Source of the DNA: Hofstenia miamia
Lineage: Eukaryota > Xenacoelomorpha > Acoela > Hofsteniidae
Length of the DNA stretch: 64,000 bases
Direction: 5' to 3'
Assembly (NCBI GenBank): GCA_900660155.1
Contig: CABFPE010000031.1
Span: 2,113,604-2,177,603, forward strand
The notes under the pieces were generated by a model that was not told the origin of the DNA, ran no database searches, and worked only from the letters and a program-made list of their open reading frames with translations. A program made the translations under genes and the position numbers. Positions 29,301 to 44,300 of this stretch are shown here, piece by piece (within the stretch, counting starts at the first letter, position 1; each line of letters begins with the position of its first letter).

Positions 29301-32300
29301 TGCATTGAAAGTCATTATGCATGCATGTTTGCAGGAGGATTGTATATTGTTTGTGTTAATTTTTTAAATTTCATCAAAGAAACATTTACTTTTTAGTATT
29401 ATTTGTCTATTTCTGTTCTCTAATACTTTTCGTATGTGCTTCTTTTCAAACGTGCTTATGTATATTGGCTATGAAGTCAATTTTGACCCAGTTGGGCTGA
29501 GACAATCGCATTAAAAGCTCAAGAGAACTTCGGTTGGGTCAAAATTTATTAGTTGATTTTCGGTTTGGGATAGGTCAAAATATGTTGACCCATTTACAGC
29601 CCTAACGTACACGTAAAACGCATTACAATGTATAGGCCGATGAGTTACTCCAATATCTTACCACTATTGACGTCTTTGACAACGACCGAAGTAAGAAAAG
29701 GATATGGTGCTTTTTTCCGCAGAACCGCTTTGATACGCCGCACTTTGACAGTGTCTGAAAAGTGGTAGGGCTGCGACTCCCTAAATCCCTGAATGTAATG
29801 TTGAACTTGGTAATTGTCGGTGGCAGACTTCGAAAATCCAATCGTCTCTGCCAACTCACAAGCACATCTAAATTTCAAATCACACTTGACGTAATTCTGT
29901 TTAATAGAAGTGGGCAGACAGTTTTGTATAACTAAATTTTGAAGGAATTTAATTTTTAAATGCGTTTTTGTTAAAATAACGCTTTGTTACAGAATGTTAT
30001 GCTATACATAAATCACCGCTGTCATAATACAAACAAACACCTGTCAAAATTAAAATAACAATTAATGATCTTTGCAATTTTTTTCATTATTAAAGCCGCA
30101 AAACTACTGAATGAAAAACAATACATATTTGGTGAAGAAAACGATAAAAGAATTTACAATTGTACACTTAATTGCTTAAATTGTTATCGAAGGTATGGTC
30201 AAAACAATAATAATATTCTTTGATTATATTTAATGTACCGCATATTTAAATTTGAAGGCCCGCTGTGAAAAGTAAATTTGACAAATCTATTCAAACAAGA
30301 ACCATTCGAATCCGCTTGGTGCTCGGTAATTCTTAAAATGGTTTGGTAACAACGCGTTTAGAAAAAAATATGATAAGGTCAAACGACAAGATCCTGAACG
30401 CGTTTGATAACCGAAATTTAGCATTTTATTAATTTCCAAATTTTGTTCAGTCATTATGAGAATCATCAGAAGCAGACTATGATTCACTTTGCATGAACAT
30501 TGAAATGATTCAAAAAGGAAGTCTTACTTTTAATATCACTAATAGTGTTTTGTAGCCGGCCACAGCCTTGATGTCAAAAAGCCCCAGCAGGCGGCGGTTG
30601 CAAATACTGAAGCCGTTCCCAGCCTTAAATTTTCCTTGTATATACTATTCACTAGATTTGAATAAAACTCATTATTCATTGTAAAAACTGTTGAATGCAG
30701 TTGGAAAGTCAAAACAAAAGTTGAACTTTTGGATGCTAAATATTGTGACTTGAAAATTGAAGCAGTGGCTGCCCGCAGTCGTAAGGGATCAGGATGTAGC
30801 TGACAGTTAACCGCAGTCAAAGCTGAAAAACACTACGTACTAATTGTTTGTATTACTCAAAAATGAAAATCTTTAATTCTTCGTCGGAACAGATCAATAT
30901 TTAAGGAGTCCTGAGTTTAGATTATGTGGAAGGGTCTACAACAAAATATTTCCCTTTTGTCGTTTAAAAAATAATATTTGAGAGAAATTAAGGCTGGTAT
31001 AGAACGAAAATTACTATTAAGCAAATGAAATATCTTAGCACCAAAACAGACGAAAGAATAAAATAACAGCCACTCACGCAAAAATTGAACTTACGATACA
31101 AATACTGAAAAATAAAGAAGGAAACAAAGAGTGTAGACAAGAGCTACAATTCTAATACGTCTTAAGTCAACTTTCACTTAGAACTTGTGAACAAATTAGA
31201 GAGGAGAATAAAGTAAGAAATTGCGAACTACAAAATCATTTTAATTAAAACATTCCTAACGAGCTGACGTTTCTTTGATTGATAAAAGCATCCAGGCACA
31301 GTCTATTAACTCAGGCTTAGCAATTTGTTGAGTAAACACTTGAAGTTTGTGAGGTACAAGATGTAATGCTAAAAAAGATTTCTAAAAAATGCCCGCAAAG
31401 TTTGCATTATTTTTGAGGTGTTGATGCAATGATTCATTGCATCTAAAATGACGTATATCATTTTGGAATCAAAACTACCATTTATAGAGAAGGTTAGAGA
31501 AAAGATGACGTCGCTCGGACATGAAGGTGAACCACTATGAATGGTGTTGAATAAGAACCTGATGAATTGAGATTTGAAATAAAATATAATTTTTAAGAAA
31601 GTTAGACAGATCGAAAGGCTATTACAAATGATAAACCTGATTTACCACTAAACGGCCCCACATATTTTACTACTAGAAAGGCCAACGTGGGTCAATGGAC
31701 CCACCTTAGTATAAAGTTAGATAGATAGTATAAATATTTTCACAAAGCATTCACAATTAGAATTCAAACTATTTATTTCATGTCCAACTAGATTTTGATA
31801 AATTTCCCGGAAAATCACTGAACATGTTTAATATATTCATTATTCTTTAATTCGTTCTTCTGCTGATCAAGCAATTGCTTATATTAATGATCTTGCATAG
31901 GCCTCTTTAGGAACTGATCACATCAGCGATTCAACTATTGAAATGTATACTTCAAAAGGAAACAGCAGTTCTAATGATTCTCTTCTCTCCCCATCATCCT
32001 TTCTGTTAGAAATGCTGCTCTAACTATTGCATGCTCGTCTTCATCTAACCAAGTTTCTCTATGTCCTCAGGGATGTATATCTGGGATGATATTACAAACA
32101 CTAATAGTAGTGCTAGTCGACTGCAGTCTCTAAATATTTTGCGAAAACCACTACACATCACTTCTTATGCACGGTTTGCCAATAGCTCTATTGATACATG
32201 GTGTCCTATTTACAATGATGGTTTGCTCCGACATATAATCCTTTGCACAAATGAACATGCTCAAAATAACAACCCGAATTTTACATTGCCAATGCAGGAG

Positions 32301-35300
32301 TAAGAGGCTTTCATTAGTTATTTGTATCTGCGAGGTATCATGAACCAAGAAGCTTTTCAATCAAAGATCTTTGGTCAAATTATGTAGGAAGCGATGCATT
32401 TACAAAATCAATGCTCGTTTTATACTAATCAAACGTGTTTTTTTCGATTTGATCAACGTTGTACACGTCGAATAAGACTTGAAAAGGATAAGTTTGCAGT
32501 GTGAATTTCGTACTGAGGTGTTTTGTTGAAAATTCTCAAAAGTCGTACATTCCAAAACAAAATCTCGCCATTGACGAACAGTTATTCCCTACAAAAGCAA
32601 GATGCAGATTTACACAATATATGCCGAGAAAAACATAAATTCGGCATCAAATTCTGAATCTTATCCGAAGTAGACTCCAAGAATTGTCTATCAATTCAAC
32701 GGTACTTGGGTAAAGACGAAACTAGAGTAGAAGGTTTCGGTACTCACATAGTAATGAAGTTATTAAAACCATATGCTGATGGTGGCTACAATGTAACAAC
32801 CGATAATTTTCTACATTGTGTTCCCTAGCTGAGAAGTTAGTTTCTAAAATGATTTCAACTGTTGGAACAATCCAATTAAATAGAAAAGACTTATCTAGGT
32901 CAAGCACCCTTTCACTGTGTGAACCCTCGTTTTTTCAATCAGCTGCAATCAATTTGACATTTCATCAAACAAAAAAGCATACATATGTTGGTGTTCTATC
33001 CGCACTGCATCGAGGCAATTCGTGTAGTTCAGATGTAAAAAAAGCCTGATTGTATGCGTTATTTTACAATACCGCAAAGTGCGGAGACGACATGTTGGAT
33101 TCTGTGGAATGAGTGCCATCAATGTATGGTTCATACATAAAAAGAAAACTCGAGAGAATATACCTCGAATTCTATCACTATCAAGATCATTCATAGGAAT
33201 CAAACATTCTTCTACTGATTGCAGTACATGTAGCAACCCTGTAGAAGAACCACAAACAAAACTACCAAAACGTGTTCACTATCAAATCAGAGCAAACTGC
33301 ATCAGTAACAAGACAGTATCGATTTGTATAAAATACAGACAGCCAGTTGTGAACAGTGTCTTAATATCACATATGCGAACTGTATATAGATTATTTGTTA
33401 TGTAGTAACCTGAGAATGTTGTATTTTTGTGTTTCACAAAAAATACTTGAAAGATAGATAAAATAGTCAGAAAGATGCAGTTCACAATGTAATGTAAACA
33501 TTTATTAGAACTTGGGCCAATTGACAAACTTGGTCCTTCTAGGTATAAGTGCAAAGGAAACTTTTTCTAGAATAATTTTTGTAAATTAGATTTCACATGA
33601 ATGATGCAAATGCAGAAAGTCAAAAAATTTCAAAAAACTATTGTTAATTGATTGCATGCCAGTAATAAACATTTTGCAAATGGGTCAATTGGCACACTTG
33701 GCTCTTCTAGTGTTAAATGTTCTCAGAATTCTGACACTATAAAATATATAATTAATGAAAATTTTGCTGGTAGATCGAATCGCAACCGCCGTTAGTAAAC
33801 TTCAGGTTTACAGTAAATACATTCACTTCTAGCAAGTTCATTAATAATTTCTAAAAAATGGATTTTTTGAAATGAGGACATGCTGGGTTTGATTGAAAGA
33901 GAGCCAAATTATTTTTAAAGACCAGGTATTTCTAGCTTGTGGCGGTTGTTTTATACATTCAGCCAATTTAAAAAGTGCATATATTAGCAATTTACTGCAA
34001 ATACTACGTACATCTTCGAATATAAGAAATTTTGTCATAAGAATAAATCAAATACAGTAATAAAATAACTGATTTTTACTTTCAGATAGAGTATCCTATA
34101 CACGGTCTGTACAGTGTTCTCATATGGGAAGCTAGTCGTAATTGATTGCCACCAACAACATTGAATTTTGTCAATTCCTTGAGGATATTTTATAGAGAAG
34201 GTGTTTTGGGAGTCTACATCCGAAATAATGTCAACAATATAATTTCTTAAAAATTCGGATAAGAAGCATTTCACACAAGAGTAATTTTAAAACCACAGCG
34301 GAAATTAAAAAACAGACTTCTCGAAGCACACTGACAAGCGTTTGTCATTAACAGAAACTACAATCAGGTTGCAAATTAAATCAGGCAATGAAATGTAAAT
34401 GACAACGGCCCATTTCTCTATTCGGAACAAATGTCAATTTAAGAAGTAAACAAAACCAATGTTCACTATTTACTAATCCACAAACTTTTCTCTGTCTTGA
34501 TGCATTAATAATCAGATTTTGAGGCTGAAGCTGAGTACAATGAGGTTTTAAAACTTGAAATTTTATTGATTTACCTTTAATTGTTATTAAGAAGGCTCTT
34601 ACCGAGTCTGATCAATTGCACACACTTACCTCATTTATTTGATGCTTTTCCAACATCGTTGTTGTAAGTACATACAACTAAGGCTACTCTTACAAAATAA
34701 TATCCTAATGTTTTTCATAAAATGAATTCGCCTACTCTTTTATTCCTGATTCTTTAAGTTAATGTAAAAGTTGGCTTTAATTTTAACTTTTGATTTAAAA
34801 AGTAGATAAAAAAATTGAAAGCAGTAAAAGCCCGGCTTGGGTCATGACTTCAATCATCATGATAAATGGCAAGAATGAATGATATGCACATAACAACAAA
34901 TACGCGTCCACAAACTTCCATTGCAGAATATGAAAACGGTACAAAACAATTCACAATAACAACCTACCACTTACAGGCTAAAACAAACACTAGTATGAAT
35001 TCCAAAATTTACTAGAATTAAATTAAGAATAACTGATATAGTTGATACTGTTCTTGAGTCATGCCTAATCTAGAAAACACAATTCACACGTTTAGAATTG
35101 CACTTGTGAGTTACCCTAACATATTTTATAAGAAAATAATTTTAGAATTGAATATGGCATATTTTATAAGAAAATAATTTTAGAATTGAATATGGCATAT
35201 CATTTTCTGAGTGAAATTCGCGCAGATCATAGAAATATTGAAGGTTAATAGTTAAGAGAACCCCAAACTTATTCTTTTAAAAAGATATTCGCCATGCCTG

Positions 35301-38300
35301 TACAGCATATTCTACAACCTCTATTTTACAATTAAATGTTTTAAAACTACAAAAGTCATAGCTCAATGTAGAATATTGCATTACGTGTTAATTATAACTT
35401 TAGTGCCTTTTGCTATCCTGACCTGAATAGCTTTCTACATAATATATAAATTTATTTGAAAGCCATTCATTGCTTTCTGTTAACAGAAAGTTATACCTTT
35501 CAAATGTTAAAAACCAGCACTTCGAACAAAAAGTGAAAGCAGGTTAGAAAACTTAAACCGCATGATACCAATTGCCCAATTTCACGGAAAATTTAGACAT
35601 ATTTGACGGATATTTAATAGTTAAATTATAAGTGTAAAGTTAGATTTTAGATTGGTTGCATGAGCAAAACCAACTGTATGTTAGGTCAAAAATATTTGAA
35701 TTGTTTCCAGGTATCTTTCAAAATAACCGCGAAAAGTGAAATTTACGGATGATGAGCGAGAAGGTTATGATGATTATTGATTATCCTAAGGAGAGATGTA
35801 ATAGGCAATAACTTGGCATAGAAGCGTGCATAGAATGGAATTGAGGATGTATAATAAGAATGAAGGTAAAGTAGTGTTAAACGGCAGAATGACTATCGAA
35901 GGCAGCCCCGAGAGAGAAAGACACTAGAAAAGCGCATCGAAATATTTAACTTCTCCAATATTTACAGGAAATCGCAATCAGAAGATAAATAGTAATTCAT
36001 TATCCTGATTGAGAAAATATCGCCAATAGGAAAATCCAAGGCTACGTTTAAATGAATTAAAAACACTCGCTACCTCATTCATAAAATATCTGGCAAACTT
36101 ATTAATTTCGACTGGCGCTGAGTACGGCAACTTATTACAATTTACAATTAACAAAAGAGAATTCATTCCTATTACTTTCAAATAATATCGAAATGGCGCT
36201 AAGCATGCAAAGCTAACAAACTCCAAATCCGTTATTCGCTTAATGAAACAAAAATTTGTTTATATTTAAGATGCACATCAGTAATTTACTCGAGTACTTA
36301 GTCTTTTAAGGTATTTAAAATATATAAAGGTTGTTCTTACCTTCGATTTACAACAGCGATAGAATGATCTTCTAAAGCAGATGTACACAACAGATGATCG
36401 CCAAACTTTGTGTATGCTCCTTGGACATTAAAGTTGCAGGTATTCAACAGAATATTCAACCCCTAAATCATTCAGCCTCAACTATATATGAAATAAAAAT
36501 TCAACATTTACCTTACAAATATCCGCCTCATTGTCATTTTTCATAAAAACTTTCACATGTAATTGGATTTTAAAAAAGTGAATTTTACAGCAAACGTTAG
36601 TGATAAAAGACAATTTTAAAGTGATCTGGCATATAAACTTGACTTTAGCTGACATCCATAATGGACAGCGGCGCACTTAGAATTTGTAAAACTGGGGGTG
36701 GTTGGGGGGAGCTGACACAAATTTTTACTGGAAAAAAATTGTAAACAAAAAGTTTTTTAAACAAAAGTAAATTTACACAAAATGCAATCGTCTGTTTCTA
36801 GAAGCAAATCGATTGATGACATCTTGAATTAAAGTGAAATATTTTCAATTTTGAGGATCAGAGAACATTTCAACTAAGTGATCGCAGCGGCCCGTAAGAG
36901 GGCCGACCGCCCACCCCCTAAGCGCACCACTGATAATGAAGTTAAACATTTGTAAGTACATCAACTCGAGTAAAAAACTTGGTGTTACATAACGAATCCC
37001 CTATCATTTTTCGATTAACCACTAATTCTTATCCAATCTGATTTTAGATAAGCGATATCTATCAGAAAACCAAAATGTTTGCTAATTAAGATTTCAGACA
37101 AAGCAGTTTCTCCTCGCATCACGACTTTGGAAAAGAGCAGCATGCGTGAAAAAACGGGGAGTAGTTCTTTATTGCGACACAAAAAGGCTTGATTCGTAGC
37201 GAATGTTTACAACAGAAAATTAATTATAGAAAAATTATTTGGAGAATAATTCGATCGTCATGGTAATCTAGACAAATGGTAAGGAGAAATTCGACTTTGT
37301 TGTATGACTAGTAAATTGAATTGGCTTTATTTATTAAATGCCGTCAAAGTAAATCCTATTATTTATTTTTACTCGATGTTACGTCAGCAAAAATTGCAAA
37401 ATTTCCAACTACTCACAAATTTATGGAGACATCTTAAAATCGCGCATTGGTTGAATGATTTTGTTAATTATTTCTGCCTTGAAGCGAAAACCGCGTTACA
37501 AACCGTTTTACAGCTGAAAGAATATCGCTTGACGAGCTAAAGGTTTCATACTGAAAACATTGAATTCAGAAAAATGACCTAGGAAATAATGCGCCCTTTT
37601 ACATCACTGTGATTATGAATCATCGACTATCATTACGAACTAAATAGCATGTGATGACCCAACTACAAATGAACAAATTCTTTTTATATTATGAAACGAA
37701 TAATTTTAAATTGCTAAGAAATTATTCTATGCACCTACAATGCACCACCAAAAACTAGCACCAACATCCGTAGGTGTTTAAGGTAAGCTTCTCGAAGAAC
37801 TACGTCACAAAATCCCATTTGAACAAAAGTTAAGTTATAAACAAGACATTCATTACAGAACAGAGTCAATAGAGATTTAAATAGCATTGATTTTAAAATG
37901 ATGGTTCGATCGCAATGGTAAATTGAACGAGCATCGAAGTGACTGTGACCATGTGTGACTATGGACTGTCTAATTCCATGAACTTACTGATCCCGAGCAA
38001 ACAGAGCTGAGCTTTGCGACTCAATATTTTATAGGGCTGCAACACCCATGGAATTCGAACCATACCTAAAAGAATTAGGACAACCACAACCGAGAATAGT
38101 TAGTAATCTGTTAATGTTTTCAAGGGGCCCTAATATTCTAAAAAGCCTGGTTGTTGCTTGGTGTTAATTTTGGAATATGACGTGAATAAAGTAACTAATA
38201 GAAGTAATGTTGTGAGACAACCCATTAATTTCTGATTTCATAGAACTCTACTGTCCTAGTATAGTATCCCAATAAAATTTATTAATGAATTGATACAAAT

Positions 38301-41300
38301 CTTATTGGACACCTTCTTTGCAATGCGTGGGTAGAGGGCTTACCATTACCCTACGCAGCACACTCTGATTGCTTTGTATTCTTTGGTTTAAATCTGTATT
38401 ATATTAGTAAAAGCGTAGAAATCTTCGTACATTTGTATATCGAAATATACAGGGTGTAACAAAAGTAACCAGACGCTTGCAAAATGAAAGCAAGAACTGT
38501 AGTTACGTAGCTAAACATCAATGGATGGAAATTTAACTGTGATGGTTCGCCTTGCTGCAACAGCGATGTTATATGTTTAATCGATTTGGGGTTCAGATTT
38601 TTCATTCAAATTTTTGAAATCGTCATTCCTATTGATCGTTACTCAAGGATGATGATCAGAGACTGACTTGAGAAATAAAGGCTTACTTACTAAAGATAAA
38701 AATTTATGGTAGAAACCCACACACTATGGACGATCAGAAGAATGCTATTACCGATGAAATTCGTGCCATAGCATTAGATTTGGTGAACAAGGTGTGCCGG
38801 TCTGTTCGTGACTGGATTTGCAAATGTATTGAACATGATGGTCATCATTTTGAACATTCTCTATTAACACTTTCTTCTTTTATGATTAATCTTTTTGGAC
38901 ATTATAACCTCAGTAAGTTGTTTTAGATTCGCTACACTGTATATTTTACTATGAATGATTCGTTTTTTTATTCCTACTCTTATGAATAAAGTTAGATTTC
39001 TCGTAAAATGAAGCGTCTGGTTACTTTTGTTACACCCTGTATATGAACGTAAAATACCAGAGTGCACAATTGATACAATCATATTTACTTTGGATAAATT
39101 GGGATGGCAATGAAAGCAAGGATCTCCTTCTGATGGTGTTGTGTAGAAAGCCAGAGAGCACCAGTAGAAACATTGTGCATTCGCATGACCTAAGTCCAAA
39201 GTTATCATCTTTCATTAGTAGCCTGGCTTGACAAACAGGAAAGAGGCACAAAACGTTCACCACAAAAACTCATGTTCCACTCTGTTGATCAGGGTCACCA
39301 CCGATAAACCCCCAGCAATTACACTGGCCAGAATATTCTTCAGGAATGACGATCATTGAATATCCAATGTGTTACTGTGTTGATTTTTACGGCAATACGA
39401 TCATAAACTCTTCCAACCCTTATGCAATAGACAACAATTGAAATCGAAAAATAGAATGTAAGTGATTCGTGTTGTCCAAGGTCCTAATTGCTCCATCAGA
39501 AACTGATATATTTATATAATCAAGGTACTATTTAAGAAAATTAGCTGTGAAAGACAAGTCGCAGTGGTACCTAGGAATCGCTCGCTAGGGGATATTGGAG
39601 TCATTTGTTTATAAAATAGAGCGAAGGCATATTTTTATCTAAAATAATAANACCCACACACTATGGACGATCTGAAGAATGCTATTACCGATGAAATTCG
39701 TGCCATAGCATTAGATTTGGTGAACAAGGTGTGCCGGTCTGTTCGTGACTGGATTTGCAAACGTATTAAACATGATGGTCATCATTTTGAACATTTGCTA
39801 TGAACACTTTCTTCTTTTATGATTAATCTTTTTGGACATTATAACCTCAGTAAGTTGTTTTAGATTCGCTACACTGTATATTTTACTATGAATGATTCGT
39901 TTTTTTATTCCTACTCTTATGAATAAAGTTAGATTTCTCGTAAAATGAAGTGTCTGGTTACTTTTGTTACACGCTGTATATGAACGTAAAATATCAGAGT
40001 GCACAATTGATACAATCATATTTACTTTGGATAAATGGAATGGCAATGAAAGCAAGGATCTTTTTCTGATGGTATTGTGTAGAAAGCCAGAGAGCACCAG
40101 TAGAAACATTGTGCATTCGCATGACCTAAGTCCAAAGTTATCATCTTTCATTAGTAGCCTGGCTTGACAAACAGGAAAGAGGCACAAAACGTTCACCACA
40201 AAAACTCATGTTCCACTCTGTTGATCAGGGTCACCACCGATAAACCCCCAGCAATTACACTGGCCAGAATATTCTTCAGGAATGACGATCATTGAATATC
40301 CAATGTGTTACTGTGTTGATTTTTACGGCAATACGATCATAAACTCTTCCAACCCTTATGCAATAGACAACAATTGAAATCGAAAAATAGAATGTAAGTG
40401 ATTCGTGTTGTCCAAGGTCCTAATTGCTCCATCAGAAACTGATATATTTATATAATCAAGGTACTATTTAAGAAAATTAGCTGTGAAAGACAAGTCGCAG
40501 TGGTACCTAGGAATCGCTAGGGGATATTGGAGTAATTTTTTTATAAAATACAGCGAAGGCATATTTTTATCTAAAATAATAAAATAAATAAAAGAGGGCT
40601 GCCTGCTTAATGTAGACATTGTATTTACTTTATGATAGAGTAAGTCATTATACTAGTATTTGTGAAGAGGGGCGCAGAGGTTATGCTTCAATGACTATGG
40701 GTCCTTGTTTCAAGAAGATTGAAATTACTGTCCTACGCAATTCTTTCGTTAACTTAGATCTATACTGTTTTTAATGAAAGACAAAATATGTAATTTTCAG
40801 TCCCTGCTCAGTTTGCTAAAAAATGACATTAAAAGGCAGCTTAGAAAGCAATGGAGAAACGCTGGTAGTGGCTGCTCAGAAACGAGCTGAGAATAGAAAA
40901 TATTGGTTGACAATTAAATTGAAAGGAGCATTAGTGAGAAATTCGATCGGTTAATTATAATAAAGAGCTTTGAAGCAAAACAATAGTGTGACATCTAGTG
41001 AGATAGAAAAGGTACAGATGTGATTAACTTCAAAGACGGCGAGCAAAGCCAGCGACGCGTTGCTGGAGACGATTGTAAAAACAGCATGTCTACAAATTAA
41101 CATACTACACAGTTTCATAATGCCCTCAATCGCAGTTCTTTATCAAATCCAGTAGCAATTACTAATCCTAAGGGATTTGCAGGTGAACGTCACACGAATG
41201 TTCACCTGAGCATGGATTTCCAGTTATAAAGAGCATCCTAAAAAAGTTGATATTGTTGCTTAAACATTGTTTCAATCGTAATCCAAGCAGATTTCATAAC

Positions 41301-44300
41301 AATTATTTGCGTTTTTTAATTAAAGACTCACTCTTCTAGGTTAACAATCCTCAGTGTAGCGCTGTGACAAATGTTCGGCCTTTTAAATGGTAGACATTGA
41401 AAATTAGAATACTAGTTCATACGCTTGACAACCATTTTTGAAATGGAACGTCTTCCGACAGGGTCAATTTTCACTCTTGAGATGGTGTAATAATTTAAGA
41501 AACAAAATGCTAGTTTACAATTTCAGTGGTCGAAAAATTCACGTCAAAATCAAATTTTGACGTGCAGGCTCACTCCTATAAAAAACTAAATATTTTGAAA
41601 TTTTGCATTTATTTTTATTGAATAGTTGACTCAAGAAATAACTAAACAACGTATAATAACAAGACTATTTATTAAAAATTTAACAGCCTTAAAGTCTATT
41701 CCACTTCTAAATAGCACACTATGCGTTTTTATGCCGAAAACCATCGAATCTCGCCTTCGTGCTTTGGTTTGAATGTTCTCATTTAAATTTTCAACGTTTG
41801 CCCTAGCAAATGATTTCTGCAACAACTTGTCTTTTATGATATAATATGCTGAAATTTAAAATAAAATACCCATCTGAATAAATAATTGTTTCACTTGATT
41901 AATGAGTACTATAAAAAATAGCTGTGAGAAATGTTGACTGGTGTTGTTTAAAAATAGATGCTGCATCGCACTGTTGCATTGTTAACGTCCCAGTGAACAT
42001 AATTACCTGTATGCTAATACGAAGTCATAGACATGTGGAATCCAGCGATAGATCAATGTTTGCCAAGCATAGCTATCAAGAGAAAGTGATGGCTTAAGCA
42101 TTAATATGTTTTTGAGTTTTGATAAAAAGCACTTAAATGCGACCGCGATGGATAAAAAGATCAAAACATATTTGACACCTAAAAATATTTGGACTGGCTA
42201 TACCTCTGCAATATAGTGCTTCTCGATCCGCCTGGCAAAATAAAAAATTTTTATTCGTAGGACAAAAATGTCAGTTTCCATTTGTTATTCACTGGTTTCG
42301 CTGTGAGTAATTTGCATTGTTTTTGAAAGCTCATAAAATATAAAGGCATGTTGATCGCATTTACAAGGTTATTTCTGAAAACATTTTTACTACGTCAAAT
42401 GTTACGTCAACATTTGACGTCTAAGAAGAGACCGATTGCAATATATTTTTTGTCATGCTCAAATAATTAAAACCGAATAAGTGAAACGTAGCCATGCTCG
42501 AATGCATTAACCAGACAATGTATACATTAAATGATTATGGATTAAGTAAACACCAAAGTTTAATTACCGCAAAGACTGCTTAATTCACAATGTCTATGAG
42601 GCGGATTACATCAACAAAGGCAAGCAAGAACAAGGCATGCCTAAGAACCTGAAGTTAAAAAATAGACTTCCCTTTTCAGTATATAATCAAATACAATTGG
42701 GGCTAGCTTTACCTATGCGTTGAATACAACCAACTTAATGATGTTGAAAATCAAATATCAAAATTTTTAGTTTCGAATTCAGGTATAAAATTCATATGAT
42801 TATATTTGAAAATATTCTCAAATGATAAATTAGAATCCATAAAACAAGCATTTACTCAGAATAATGTGAACTATTTTACGTTCCTTAGGAGGCGTCTCAT
42901 ATCCTTTAACGATACAAACACAACAATTCATGATAAATCAATCTGGATTAAGAATGATATAGTCAAACATTCTGACTACGAGGAATAACTAGAATAAAAG
43001 AAGGCCTAACCAGTACAATAGTGCAAAAATGTGTGATTACTTGAAACCTTGAATATTAAAATGGTATTATTATTGTAAATGTAATTTATAATGATAATTA
43101 AATCAAACAAACTGAAATGGGCGAAAAAATTCTTGAATAGGAACATTTGTAGCAATTGATAAGGATTTGGAAAATATAAATGTTGATGGAATAAAAAATA
43201 ATTAAAGGATGATTTTCACTATTCAACATAAAATAAATACTTTCAATACCATTTATTTGCAAAAGCCTACTTATTCTTTACATTATTGTATTGGTTCAAT
43301 ATATTGACATAAATTAAAGAAGATAACTATGTATGGACTTTAGAATATGCCTAATTACGCTCAAATGCATTGTGGTTAATAATACATTAGAAACCAATGG
43401 CTCTCTTAATACATTTTAGAAACCATGGTGGTAACCTTCCACCACTACGCTGTATAAATTGAAATTTGGTAAGGAAGTGAATGTTATTGATTAGGGAGGT
43501 TCTTACGCAATTAAAATGTGATTATTTTCATAATGACAAAGTTAAATGCGCCTATTTATTGTGTAAATGGTGGTCAGTAACACTGATAAGTTAACGGTGA
43601 AATCTGAGAGATCGCTGAAGGGGAGAATAAAGTCATAAACTTAATGTTTAAATAATATAATAAAACGAAACTGTTAATTTAAAAATTGCCGCATTTAGTG
43701 AACAGTCGAAATCATAAAGAGAGCCAAGTCAAAGAAATCATCATGTGTTAAACGACTTAGAGAAAATGGTTTGTTTGGGGAAATAAGGAAAAGCAATTTC
43801 TTCAGAGGGTGATATAAAAGAAAGTTTCCTTTAGCTAAACAATTACAGATTCGAGACTACACGGAGGCATCAATTTAACTTCACATATTGATTATTCATT
43901 ATATTTTGTGTTGACGTACATTCAATTTCAATTCATATATTGATTATTCATTATATTTTGTGTTAACGTACATTCAATTTCACTTCATATATTGATTATT
44001 CATTATATTTTGTGTTAACGTACATTCAATTTAACTTCATATATTGATTATTTATTATATTTTATGTTAACGTACATTCAATTTAACTTCATATATTGAT
44101 TATTTATTATATTTTATGTTAACGTACATTCAATTTAACTTCATATATTGATTATTTATTATATTTTATGTTAACGTACATTCAATTTAACTTCATATAT
44201 TGATTATTTATTATATTTTGTGTTAACGTTCATTCAATTTCAATTCATACATTGATTATTCATTATATTTTGTGTTAACGTACATTCAATTTCACTTCAC

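Larger units (their letters stand above)
29868..36340 (-). other. Intron 11 of TMEM94
   Basis: A 6.5-kb intron dominated by a broken piggyBac-like element (31667-33716). There is a 38-bp direct duplication at 35121-35196. A GC-richer patch at about 30540-30835 with diverged AGTGTTTT inverted ends may be another old element. Confidence 0.75.

Noticed and set aside
29464-29605. Possible small MITE with TTTTGACCC / GGGTCAA inverted ends
   Set aside because: Ends are diverged and no matching target duplication was found.
30540-30835. Possible element with AGTGTTTT / AAAACACT ends and a 93-codon frame
   Set aside because: Inverted ends are short and the flanks match only partly; the translated frame is not recognisable.
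39030-40199. Pairs of similar open frames in the 39-40 kb duplicates
   Set aside because: They are frames through the duplicated non-coding sequence around the N, not a repeated gene.
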